Of a DNA stretch of 64,000 nucleotides, positions 22,935-36,000 are shown piece after piece. The stretch's first letter is position 1. Every line of letters starts with the position of its first letter. Source of the DNA: Tubiluchus corallicola (lineage: Eukaryota; Priapulida; Priapulimorpha; Priapulimorphida; Tubiluchidae). The notes under the pieces were generated by a model, which saw nothing but the letters and a program-made list of their open reading frames with translations, did not search any database and was not told the DNA's origin. The translations under genes and the position numbers were made by a program. The DNA lies in the NCBI GenBank assembly GCA_030141605.1, contig JAQGDQ010000006.1, forward strand, positions 937,501 through 1,001,500. The letters run 5' to 3'.

Positions 22935-25541
22935 GATGGCAGGTGCACTGCAGACTTCAGTTCTGGTGATGATGGATTACATTTTGTTCCTCCAAATCGA
23001 TATAAAGGTTGGCATCTGTACTTTTCTGATCAGATGTTTTCTGACATGTCAGATGCAGGCAAAACAGTTTCTGCTTTTGAACATTTTTTTCTGAGCCAAA
23101 TGGGGGCTTTTGATCGACAGCAAATAATTACAAGAGGTGCATTTACAATAGATTTTGAAATTCTTGTTGAGGAGGACAACATAAAGAGTACCTTTCCAGA
23201 TTTTCGCAAAATGTTTCCTGAAAAGTCTGAATTTTTCATTAGATGCATTGGTCTAGCTATGCACCACGTTTTGTCATCTACCATTGAAGAAAAGAACGAG
23301 GTAGTGTTGTTTGGTATGCTTCCAAGCAGTACCGATGAATCAAGTCCAGATGCTACTTTACTGCCAGTTATTCATGCACGAATAATCAATTATGAACCAG
23401 TCTCATCTCTGAAAAATCTGACAGCAAACGCTTATGGTAAATTTATTTGTCTTAGAGGCACAGTAATTCATGTTAGTAATACAAAACCCTTTTGCTGCAA
23501 GATGGCATTTAAATGTAATGCTTGTGGTAGACAACAAACATTGACATTACCAGATGGCAAGCAAGTTTTACCTAGAAAATGCTCATCAACAACCTGTAGA
23601 AGCAAAAGCTTTGCTCTAAGTCATAGTTACAACCAAACTGAAATAATGGATTGGCAGACAATCAGGCTACAAGAAACTGTGGATGATGATCAGAAAGATG
23701 GCAAGAGGATTCCACTCACAGTTGATTGTGAAATGACATATGACCTTGTTGATAGCTGTGTTCCAGGTGACACTATATCAGTGTGTGGTGTTGTTAAAGT
23801 TACTGATTCAGATGAAAACAGAAGAAAAGATAATAAAGACAAATGTACATTTGCCCTTTACATTCATGCAAACTCTGTATTGTCAGGGAACAGAGCAGAT
23901 AGTTTTTCTGACATGTTAATGGACGTCACAGGCAATGACTTTTTGTCAATCCAGAATATTCAGGCTGAACCTCATTTATTCCGTCTTTTGGTTAACTCCT
24001 TGTGTCCACAAATTCATGGTCACGAAACAGTGAAAGCAGGATTGTTGTTAGGTCTTTTTGGTGGTTCACAGAAATACCGAGATGGCAAGAATCACATTCA
24101 TGTCAGGGGTGACCCACATATACTAGTTGTGGGTGATCCTGGTCTAGGAAAGTCACAGATGTTGCAAGCTGTTTCAAATGTTGCTCCTAGAGGCGTGTAT
24201 GTCTCGGGAAATACAACAACCACTTCTGGATTAACAGTTACTCTGTGTAACGATGGTGCTGGTGATTGTGCAGTAGAGGCTGGTGCATTAATTCTTGCTG
24301 ATCAGGGTTGTTGCTGCATTGATGAGTTTGACAAGATGGGAAACCAACATCAAGCACTACTAGAAGCAATGGAGCAGCAATGCGTTAGCATTGCTAAAGC
24401 TGGCACCGTCTGTAGTTTATTAGCACGGACCTCAGTCATTGCAGCTGCAAATCCTGTAAGTGGACATTACAACAGGGCAAAAACTGTGTCAGAAAACTTA
24501 AAAATGAGAGGTGACTTGTTATCCCGGTTTGATTTGGTTTTAATTTTGCTAGACATACATGACGAGGAACTCGACTGTAAGGTCTCTGAGCAGGTGATGG
24601 CTCAGCATAATGATAGCAAGAGGAAAAAGAAAGATATTGAAGAACAGAAAAACGTCAGTCCGCATTCATCTGAACTATGTGAATCCAGTATTTGTTGGAG
24701 TGAAAGAACACTTGCAGAGCAGCTGAAATTTTACCCTGGAGAAATTTACCAACCAATTGCTCCACAATATTTACGAAAGGTTTGCGCATTTATCTATCCT
24801 TCTTGAAATTTCTGTTATACCTCTAGGGCATATTGTAATCAAATTGTGCTGCATGGACTGCATCGATTTATAAAAAAAACACTTTTTCAACTTTGATTGT
24901 CAGTTAAAATGCAAAAAAATATTGCAACCAGTTTTAACAGTATTGTTTATACTTCTGTTTGCAATTACTAACTTAATTAGTATTTTTATGTAATAACATT
25001 GTGATATTATTTTTTATAGTATATTCGATATGCCAGAAAGCATGTGCACCCAAAAATTACAAGTGCAGCTGCAAAAGTTCTTCAGGATTTCTACATGAAA
25101 TTACAGCGGTGTTATCAGGAGCATGATGCTGTTGCCATAACAACCAGGCAGTTAGAAGTGCTTATTCGGCTTACCGAAGCTCGTGCTCGTGTGGAACTAC
25201 GGGAGGAAGCTAGTGAACTTGATGCTAATGACGCCGTTGAACTAATGAAATTTAGCATGTATAGTACTTGCTCTGGTGAAAATGGTTATTTGGACTTTCA
25301 GCGATCACAGCATGGTTCAGGCATGAGCAGTGCTAAACAAGCAAAGATAATGATTGCTGCATTAACCAAAGTTGCTCAGCAAACGTGTAACTCATTCTTC
25401 ACAGTGCAACATATGTGTCAGATTGCCCATGCCTGTGGTATACATGTTATAGATTTTGATGGCTTTATAAGCTCTTTAAATGTGCAGGGATTCATTCTGA
25501 AAAAAGGCCCAAAAATGTACAAACTGATGACCGTAGAATAA
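22935..25541 (+). CDS. MCM8: MCM8, homologous-recombination DNA helicase (two large exons; N-terminal exon not found)
   Basis: MCM8 forms a hexameric helicase with MCM9 in recombination repair and meiosis. Exons 22935-24779 and 25020-25541 join in phase 0 and give 788 residues; the human protein has 840. An in-frame TGA at 22929 and the acceptor GACAG/GAT fix the exon start. The ATG at 23034 is not the start, because homology begins upstream (YKGWHLYFSDQM; human has YKGWKLYFSEVY). Motifs: zinc finger CNACG ... KCSSTTC (23514-23597), VDSCVPGDT, Walker A GDPGLGKS (24132-24155), Walker B IDEFDKM (24318-24338), RTSVIAAANP, arginine finger SRFD (24522-24533), and the C-terminal winged helix ending LKKGPKMYKL. 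MCM8 rather than MCM9 is shown by IRGDPHILVV-like HVRGDPHILVV, ERSQHGSGMS-like FQRSQHGSGMS and overall identity. All catalytic residues are present. Only one intron breaks the region where vertebrates have many. Confidence 0.96.
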
Positions 25542-25769
25542 TTATTTTTCTGCAGATATACACTGAAACACAAGTGTACCAAAATATAGAGTAATTGTTG
25601 CTCAGTAATGTGTTACTCACTGACTTTTATCAATACTTCTCCATTACCATATATATACATGTATATAGAGCTTGCTACCAATATATATATATAATATCTT
25701 TATGTGAATTGATTAGGGGTGGTTATGATTTGCAAGTGTGGCACTTTATTGGGTAATAACTGAATACTG

Positions 25770-26165
25770 ATTAACCAGTAATGACAGGTTCGGTTCACCA
25801 CACTCGCATGCGCATAGGATTTAGTCAGCTAAATTATGACCTGTCACTTAAAAATTGTAAAAATAATGATGGTTCTCTAGTATCACCTTACTGTTCTTGT
25901 AGTGCCTCTCTTGAAACATATGAACACTTTTTTTCTAAATTGTTCAAACTACATAATACCAAGAAATAAAATGTTTAACAACCTTAGTTCTTTATATGAC
26001 AACAATGACGTTAGAAATTTGGCAGTTAGAAATATTTGAAATTTGTTATGCGGAGATTAAAATTTAAGTTATGTAGTTAATTGTAAAATATTTGACTGTG
26101 TACAGTTGTGCGCATAAGTTGTAAAAACTTTCTGGTACAAACCGGCAAATAAAATTATATTTAAA
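25770..26165 (+). mobile_element. 5'-truncated LINE 3' end
   Basis: The frame from 25781 reads HTRMRIGFSQLNYDLSLKN then SPYCSCSASLETYEHFF, the Cys/His knuckle (CxC ... ETxxHFF) near the C-terminus of many LINE ORF2 proteins. A frameshift after HFF moves the rest (NCSNYI) to another frame. The segment ends near GGCAAATAAAATT, a typical LINE 3' end. It lies about 230 bp past the MCM8 stop and may supply AATAAA signals (25965, 26145) in MCM8's 3' region. Confidence 0.6.
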
Positions 26166-27039
26166 TTAAAAATTAACCAGTAATGGCTACATTCTGGTTT
26201 TGTTTACATATTATTTTACAAATTATCAATAATTTATTAAAATATTGAAATTATTTAATTTTACACTCACCTTGATTTTCTTAGAACTTCATTTATTTAA
26301 TGTTTCATTTGCCCTCTGTGAAAGTTTTCTTTGGTGTATTTTGTTGCTTTTGTTTCTAAAGCTTGATTGTTCTCGTTGTGAAATTTCTATTTTGAATAAA
26401 TGTTAATTAAACGTTCCACAGCTTTAAACACGTTTTCTTTTTATTCCATTGACAATCATAATTTTATACTTTACAAAGCTTATACTGCCATGAACACATT
26501 CAATGTGTCGTAATGTGATCCACAAACTCATAATCGGACAGCTTCAACAAACAACTAGAGCAAACACAAGTATAATACACACTTTGGTTTGAATCTACGT
26601 GTAGAATGTTTTTGAACAAAACAATGAACGCAGTAACAACAGGTAGCTCTTAGCCTTAAGATCCTCGCTCACTCATAGATATTCATACATCAAGCTGCGC
26701 AACAACAATATACAATTTGTTGTAGCAAACTATAAGAGGGTAAGCTCATTAAGATAACAGAACCTATTCTTTGCTAAACCTAGCACCTTCAAAATATACA
26801 TGTGTATACAAGAGATATTCTTAATGAAATAATAATCTTTCCGTAATCCTAAGACAGACAGCAGAATTAATAACGAACTTGCTTAAAACTTCTCTTTTAA
26901 GTAACCTTGTAATTAAATATGCATATTACACAGCGTATTGTATTGGACACATTAACAGATGGGTAGTTCTTAATCTTACTGCACATAATTACATCCATAT
27001 ATACACATTAAAATCTGTACAAGAATAAAAATTTTGTAA

Positions 27040-30000
27040 TTAGCTTTCCACCTTTCCTCCCACTGCACCGAGCTCATCATCATTATCGTCTTCATATTCA
27101 CTGTGACTTTCGTCGTCTTTCAGCTCGGCCTCTTCTGAAAGATCTGTTTCCAGTGTACTTGTTTTTGCTTTCACTACAAGTAACAATGAAGAATATGATT
27201 TAGAAGAGTAAAGATTTAGAATGTGAAGGGTGATTAAGAAAATGTCACACTTCCTGCTACGAAAAAGGTTACTGACTTAGATATCAGTATTAGCCATAAC
27301 CTAAAATTCACTTCACGTTTCAGAAATATCTGTCAAAATTAAATCGAACTATCAACATGATTTTTTGCCGCTTTACGTCTAATGATAAATATACTTTCGT
27401 TAAAGTACATAAACCGTGCACGTGTAACAGACAATATTAGTAAAATATTGTACAGTACACCTGTATGGAATCTGAACTTAAAACTGAAATAAGAAATATA
27501 TGCATATCAATCAAAATCTTTTAACGGACACATGTAAGTAAGGAGACTCTTTGAGTTTTTGAACCATCTTCCAACTTCTGTCTTTTTAGGCTCTGTGTTT
27601 TAATTCTACTATATATTTTAATTACTTTTAACTTCTTCTCTTTGAGTTCCAGGTTTCACACAACTGTTGATTCTTGTTTTGACATTCACAAATCAGTCAA
27701 AGTCATTTTCTTCACAGAAAATCAATATGGAAACTTCACGTAGGTGATTGTATTATACTATGTCAGCAAAACCGTTTTTGCAGCGGCAAGTTATTAACTG
27801 CATTCCTGACATACAAGCGTTTGATACCTCATCAGACAACATTACATTCCTCAGTCCACTATACTAACAGTTTGGTTTGTTACTACAGCAGTACCCTATG
27901 GTTTTTATATAAAGCCAAAATTTTCCAGGGTTCTGCAGTGCTTCTGGTCCCTACCTTGCTAAACCCAGGAAAGCCCAGTATCCATCTTTTCTCCCAACCA
28001 CTGATCACTAATCTTGACTGTATAATTCACTTTGTCCATGTTTATTCAAATAGTGAAAAATTAATGTACATCTAAATACGGTAAATTCTTAGCAGAAGCA
28101 TGTAATCACTTGCCATCTAATTTGGAAACGGTTGGTAAAGATGCTGGTGTATTCTTTCTTTTTAGAACTTTCTTTTTCGCTTGTTTAGGTGCTGATGTTT
28201 GTTCTCTTTTTTCTGCTGGTGGTTTGTCCTGTTTAACTACTTTCTTCACTTCCCCAGGCTGCTCAGGTTCTGTTGATATTTCTTGATTTTCTTTATCTAT
28301 TTTTTTCCTCTGGAATTTACTTCTCTGGAAAAACACAAGACAACGTGTGTATGAGTCATGAAAAACATTATGTAGTAACAAAAGAAATTTTCTATACATG
28401 TCTTACATACGCATTTTGAATCAATGCAATTAAGCAACGTTGTTCAGCTGCGCACATAATGTCTACAGCGAATTATTGTAATCTGTTAATTGAAGGTGTG
28501 AAATTAATTTTGCAGTTACTTTTATTATTACTCTGGCAGTCTTTAGTTAATTTTACAAAGCAGTTCAGATGTGACATTGAATGTAACGCCTGCTGAATAT
28601 ATAAATGGAGTGAACTGAGATAATAGTTCTATTAGTTATAAAGAAGCATATGCGAAATTTAATACAGTTGGCCTGAATGTTACCCACCTGTCTTGGTGAA
28701 GATACTATCTCATAAGGCAATAACGTTGGTCCTAGTTTTTCAGCAACCTGTAAGCATTGTTCCAATGGCTCCTCTTCTTCGGGTATTGAGTTTTTTCTTA
28801 GTCTCATTGGCATGTAACCTGGAAAAATTGTCATCAATCATTTCTTGAAAAGAAATTATATATGTTCTGCACATCGTTATTTGTCTGAAGTATCTTACTC
28901 CTGTTCCTGGCAAGTAATAATGGCCATGCAGTTTGAACAGACTAGGTCAGGATAAACAGTAACGCAACTGCAAGATTTATTGACACGATGCTTCATACTT
29001 TGAGTGTATTAATTTGTAAGTTTGTCAAGTGAAATTAGTGAATACATTCTTAACTGGCGCAACGTAATTTAATTACGCTAACTTAAATGACGTGAACTGT
29101 GTGTGCACGTGTAGAGTGTGTCAAAAACTACAAACATAGAGCAGAAGATCAGAAGAAAATTACGAAAAATTTAAAGCTTCTTTATAAAAATCTATAGCTT
29201 TTTTTAAAATGGTCGTTACTATCACTTTTATCACACTGAATCTGAAAAAAAGCTGTTGCTAATTTGAAAAATGAACCTATGGAACCATTAACAAGAAAAC
29301 AAAATGATCATCACCAATTATTTTGCAACAAATATAATCAAATTACCGATTAAATATAAAGTATCTTAAAATAAATATTGGAAGTCAATTCGTATATTGA
29401 TTTTTTAAGGTAAATTCAACTCAACGAATCAAATTCTGTATTTTTTATTTAATATTGTTGCGGAGCCCTCCCCTGGACGCCAAGATGGCCGAGCAGTCAG
29501 CCTTCGTTTGACCGCGTTGCATCCTATCAGGAAGGAGTGCACAAGAAAGAAAGACAAAAGATAATTAATTAGATTCAAACTATGCCGTACCTACCAAAAT
29601 GACAACCACTGCTAGGCACTGGAAAGAGCAGCACACATGGTGAACGTGACAACCCCGACAGAGACGTAGAAAACTACGTGCTCACTGCTTTTATAGCAAA
29701 TGACGCGCATTGCTATATATATATAGCACCCTGACTAAGCGTGCCCACAACAATATAATAATGTTCAAAATCGCCACCACAATAATAAACAATGAAAATC
29801 AAATGCACTAATATGAGCCATTTTATTATATCTTATCCCTAGCTTTATTTTAAAAAGAGCAGAGTAACATTTTTTTCCTATGCATGTCGTGAATACGAAC
29901 AAAGTGTTTACCAGTTCTTAACAAATAATACAAAATGATTTATAAGAAAAGACAAAATCCCGCACTGCAAGTGACTGTATATATTGGAAATACTGTGATA

Positions 30001-33000
30001 AATAGTCGTATTGTACGATGTCGTAAATCACTCGAAACAAATAACGTTTATATATATTTAGTGACGATCAATTGTTTTTTTAAAATGTCATGAATATTTG
30101 AAAAACACTAAGTTGAACAAAACATAAAATCTAGCGTTCTATGTGGATAAAAGAATCGTTTTTGGCATCACGTTTTCATATTGGCGAATCTTTGCAAAAA
30201 ATGCTGGTTTACTTTTAAGAGGCACAGGTAATACACTAATGCCAGAGTGTGTGCATTACAAAAGTCAATAAGTCATGCGGTCTTCTCCATTTGCTCAGTA
30301 GTTTCGTCAGAGTTAACGGTCCAGAAAGCATTCATGATGTTGACATAAAAAATCTTACTGCGTTAGAGCTATCCACATAGTGGACCTGCAAAAAGCGCCA
30401 CACTTAAACCACAAGAAAACCCTCCACTTACATAAAGTTTAAAAATTCGTCTTGAAATTTTATATCACTTACATACTGCCTTTTTGCATATTATATTTGC
30501 GTCGGCAATAACGCTGTATAAAACATGTAAATTTAAACTCCCTCGATGACCTTAGACGCAGCCATTTTGACGATAAATCATTTGAAACAAGCTTAGATAA
30601 CATTGTGTAAAGCTTGAAAAAATAATCGGCATTCGTAGCGCACGCGTCACTAACTAAATAAAATTTAAAATTACTGTATCTTGTCAATAAGATTAAAAAT
30701 CCGTTTTTGGTTAGTGAGTGATGTACACTGTATGGTGAGTCAGCGACACTTTAGCAATTGGTGAAAGCATTTTAGATAATTAATAATTTCCTTTTCTAGT
30801 TTCATAAGTTTTTCAAACAGGCAAGCGAAATGCTAAGTAATATAATTTTGCAAGGAAAGTTTTTTGGAACATATTTTAGCATTTACTTTTCTTCCCCTGA
30901 TTTACGTTGTCCGTATATGACGCCATGTAATGGCGTGGTCGGGACAGTGTCGTGGGAGATTTAAAGTGAAAACAGAGAAAAATCATTTCAACGCTAGTAC
31001 GATATACGCATAAACTTGCTATAAAGTAATATAATTCTTTAAGGCGATTTTTCTGAATCCTCCTTCAGGAACCCCTTTTCTTCTCCTTTAAGTGGCGTTT
31101 ACCTGGCATCCGGAATGCGATATGCGTTATATATCAACCTGCGGAATAGCTGCGCTTAAAAATCAATATAAAATAGCTGCAGAGAAAAATAACGCATAAC
31201 GCATGTCTGATAAACGGGTGCATTGACAACAATATAACCGATTTTATCTAGTGCGCATCCGCATAACGTACACGATACTTTACCGGTATATTTTAGGCAA
31301 TTCAGGAGCTCGACGCAAGCCGATTAGGTGGACGTTACATTTTAAACCAGTTTTAAATTATGAATGACAGTTTTAAGAAGGTTTTTCTAAGGAAATTTCT
31401 AATTTGTTTTAGCATTTGCGCATAATTTGCTAGTGACACAATTACGTGGCTATTATTTTACTTAAACTATTTGATCCTAAATATTAAACGATTAAACTAA
31501 ACTAAACTTTCAGAAAAACCAACCAGTCAAACAGATTCAACCTTCCAAATATTTCGCCTGAATATATTCAATAACTAAGTATAAATATACGAGCATTATC
31601 AGTTCCTATCAAAGTTCTATAAGAACGACTATAGAATGCCCACCCCAACTTGCCGAGGATACGAAGCTGCACTATTTTTAGGCTCAATAATTAGTTTCGC
31701 GACTGTCTTTGATCAGCAATCTTCAGAGCCGTATTATCAATGGATATAGCTTTAGTCTTTCTTTTGTAATGGCGCTTTGATTTTCTATTAAAGAGTGGCG
31801 ATAGCACTGGCATTTCATACTGATGATTTACCGAACGGTTTTGTATATGTCTAGTAAAAATGGCTTTATAAATACAAAATTCTGATCACTAAGATAAAAA
31901 TCGTTCTCCACTAACATTTTCGGGCTTATAATTAAGACCCGTGTCACACAGAAAAAGCCGTAAGGAGCAAACCATAATCCGCAACACAGAAGTCGTCTTC
32001 CATCTTCCGTAAGGCTCATGTCGTAATTCGTCGTGCTCCTTGCTCTGTGTAACTAGCAAGGCGTTTCGCCACAATCCGTTTTTTGGTGGGAGGCGCGAAG
32101 CTACCTACATTTTGATGTAATAAATACTTTAGTTTAATAGTTAATATAATTTTACACAATACGGAATAACAGATTATCTGTCGCATACATTGTATAATAT
32201 GACTGACTGATATGTTGCCTCCCGCATGTAGTATACGTTTCTTATGCGCGTTGTAGTCATACGGAAGTTGTAAATAAGTGTTGGGGGATAAAAATGCCTT
32301 TTGAAGTTAAAGTGCATCGATATCATGAATTCTTATGATATAGATGAATTTTGTATAGAAATAAGCTTAGTTACCCTAATTTTCACATTAGCGATAAGCA
32401 AAAACACCTTATGGCAAATGAAATTAATGGCCAAATTCATTTCGTCACAAGGCGCCTTTATGAAACGCTCAAAACGACTTGCAAGGAATCTATCGCGGAT
32501 TATGGTTGATGGCTTATGGTAGGCAAGCGCGGAAAACGGCAAGTGGATTCTGTGTGACAGGTCCATTGGTTAGTATACGTTCATTTTTCATGAGACGGTT
32601 TTTCTCCTCACGGCTTACGCCTTACGGATTATGTCTGACACGGGCCTCAAGGAAATGGACGCAAAACACAAATTAACATTCATGATATATATTATAAACA
32701 ATTAGTCGACACACTGTGTGTATTATTTGGATTTATTCACACACGCAAACACCTGATACTGCACATATTCGCACCTTCAGCTGGATAACTTGTTTTCCTT
32801 CGAGGAATAACCGCTGCGTGTGGGGGTGCCACTTCATCAACCCTTGCTTGTAACAAGTAATTCTCGTGAATCATCACTTCTATCATCTCACCTGGCAGAG
32901 ACTTGGATTTCGGACGTCGAAAATCTGCAATATAAAAGAGCAAGTCTTTATTTCATTATTTATTTTGGTTAGTGTCCATAGAGGGCGTTGCGTAATTGAT

Positions 33001-36000
33001 GTGGAAACGAACCTTCAGACTCCACAGGCAGTTCGACAGCAGATTGAGTTGATGTGATAGCTGGTAATTTAGAGGAGTAGGAGCTTAGCGAAAAATTTCA
33101 GTAAGTTCAGTAAATACTTCCAGAATTTAGAAATTCACTATTTCATCAAAAGATCCTTTGTTCCTAATGGCTTCTCCTAAAGGCCCGTTTCACAATGAGG
33201 ACGCGCGGCAAAATTCCTGGAGGGAAACTCCTTATGACATATTGCTTTCTATGGCGCATTTCACACACACACGCTTCATGAGTCATGAGAATCGGAGTTC
33301 TCGTCACGAGGAAATTTGCCGCTTGTTAGAAATATTGAATATTCCATTTTCTTGAAGATTCTTCGCGGAATTCACATTAGAATTGAATTGCTCAATTACT
33401 TCTTTCTTGTTTAACGAACAACATTCAACATTATCGAGAATAAAATTGCAAGTTTTTAGTCCCTCCTTTATCATACAGACGATTTTTTGATTTATTAATG
33501 CAACAGCAAAATGTCTATTGGTGAAAAAGAAAAATAACGCATTGCTATATTCATTTTATAATTGTTTATTCCCAAATAAGGAAGTGGTCAAAAAACAAAC
33601 AGGTCTGACATTACATTAGCTAACATTATTAAATGTACTTTTATAACATTTGCGGCCTGTAACTTGATTTAAATGTGATTATATAAAATATCAAATTATG
33701 AAGCTGGCTTTTTCTTGCCAAGGTAGTGCTGTTTCCGGAATAAAAACAAGTTTATGAAGTCGTTTCGGATGGCAATCACTCTACAAGTGGGCCTTTGGCA
33801 AATTAAACCCGTCGTTCATCAAATAACGAATCCTAAACTAAGCAAAATACATATTTTCAATCTCCACGAAAACGTGCGCCTGTGAATTTTTAAACTGAGT
33901 TTAAACCCTACTTATTTTACAAATATTAGCCTACTTAAAATGGAACAATATAGATAATTCATTTTTACTTTTGCCTTACAGTAACGTTAATAGGTGTGCT
34001 TGGTTATACTTATACAGTTATACATCTTTATAGTATACGTATTCTAGGTTAGCCATAAGGTATAATATCAGACCAAAAGACGTTTTCATTATTTTTTTAC
34101 TTATCAATTAATCACATGATGTAGCCAAGACTGTTACAATTGTGTTACAATCTTTATGAAAACCGAACGGTAAATATCGAAAGAATATTAAGCCTTTAAA
34201 ATTATTAATCATTACTTATTAATGTTTTTCACGCTTTACTTACAAATATAGCATTAAATTTTTATGTCGGGTTAAATAAAAAGCAGAAACAATCGTTTAT
34301 AATTTTCATTGAAATTATGAAGCGTGACTCGGAGAGAAGTCTTATAAGAAGTTAAAAGCTCGTTACCTCAGTGTTATCAACAGCTTAGTTAAAGGGTCAA
34401 CGCAGTTTCTAAAGTTTAAAGCTTTATTTGTAATCGAGTCCTGCAGCAAAGCTAATAACCAGCGTAACTGTAGAAATTCTCTTTGTAACTAGCAAAGGGA
34501 GCTAGCCGGTTTCTCCATGAAATGAACTTTCTTGTTTCAAGAGTTCTGATTTTCTGAAGCGAATTGCAGTAGATCACAGCACTAATCATCATACCGAGGT
34601 AGCAAAACCTACCCAAACGTTCACTCATCACTTCTAGTTTTATTTAACCCATATTGAAGTTTGACCGAAATATCATAATGTATTATTTGGAGAAGTGGAG
34701 CGGACTCAAATCTTTTTTATTCAAATTCGGGATAAAAATGGGAACTTTTTATCCACTCTCTCAATGTGCACAATGTGCAAGACTTGACAGTTCACAAATT
34801 GGTGGTGCTTTATTTATAAAGAAATTGATTTAGTTCAAGGTCAAACTGAAAGTGTCAATTAAACTCCAAAGGTAATGTTTTGGGACTCATGATCGATCTA
34901 GACTTATCTTAATTAAAATCACCTTTTACGAATTTTCCTTACAGTTGCTCATTTTCAAATAATAACAAAAACAGATAATTGGTAAGTCATTATGTTGATG
35001 GCATGCAATGGCATACAATGATATTATGACACTCAAAAGACGCTGATTTTGTGTTTTGTTGCAATGAGATTCGCGTTCCTACGTGGGTGATAAAATAAAT
35101 GGAAGGCGCAGAAACAGGAAGATTTTCACACACAAACGTCCATTTTTCACCAAGAATTCGAATAAATTTCAATAAAATGAATTGGGAAGTCAACATGAAG
35201 ACACTTTCTCAAAAGTGACGCTGCAATTCGCTTCAGTTTTCGCAGAACGCTCGAGTAAGGCTAGATGTGATTTATCATGACTGGCTTTCAACTAAATGGT
35301 TGGAATAATTCTTCCGAGATTCCATTTTGTTTATTTGATGAGTGGTGCTTTAATATAAAATTGATTGGCTTTTGCGCTATAACTATTAAAATAAAAACAC
35401 CGAATAATTATAATTAGGCCTATTAAGAATAATTAGGGAGTAATAATAATAATCCACTTTATTTATCAGCTCGATGAGACATAACCTTTTAGGACATATC
35501 TTCTTTTCGTATATTCTTGCACTGTAAGGAAAATACGCATGGTATAGGTCATAATCGTTTTTTTGCCTTGATTCATTGATGGTACAAGGAAGCCTAACTG
35601 TTTGTCATAAACGAAGAGGCATTTCAAAAAGCAGGTTCCGATAATAGGTTGCAGAACGTGGGCCACGCCCACTCGTTTTATTTGTTAGTTTGTGTTACGT
35701 AATAATGAATACTCCGATACACGTACGACTGGTAAATAGTATCTTTTCTTGGAACCTTCAAACGATATAGATTTTCAGAAGTGCAACGTAATATTCGCGC
35801 GTAATTTGCTACGATATTACCAAACTTTGAAGACGGGCAGGAAATTGGCAAAAACTGCCCGGGTGAAACGTTTTCAGTATGTCTGCAAATGTCGCGAACG
35901 AGAATATCTTACATGACTATCGCTTGCTTGCTGAGTTAAATTATCATTTGGCAAGAAAATTGTTATTCCGAATGACAACATTTTCAAGCACGTCTGCCGA

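Noticed and set aside
23030-23284. Reverse frame inside MCM8
   Set aside because: A shadow of the MCM8 coding strand.
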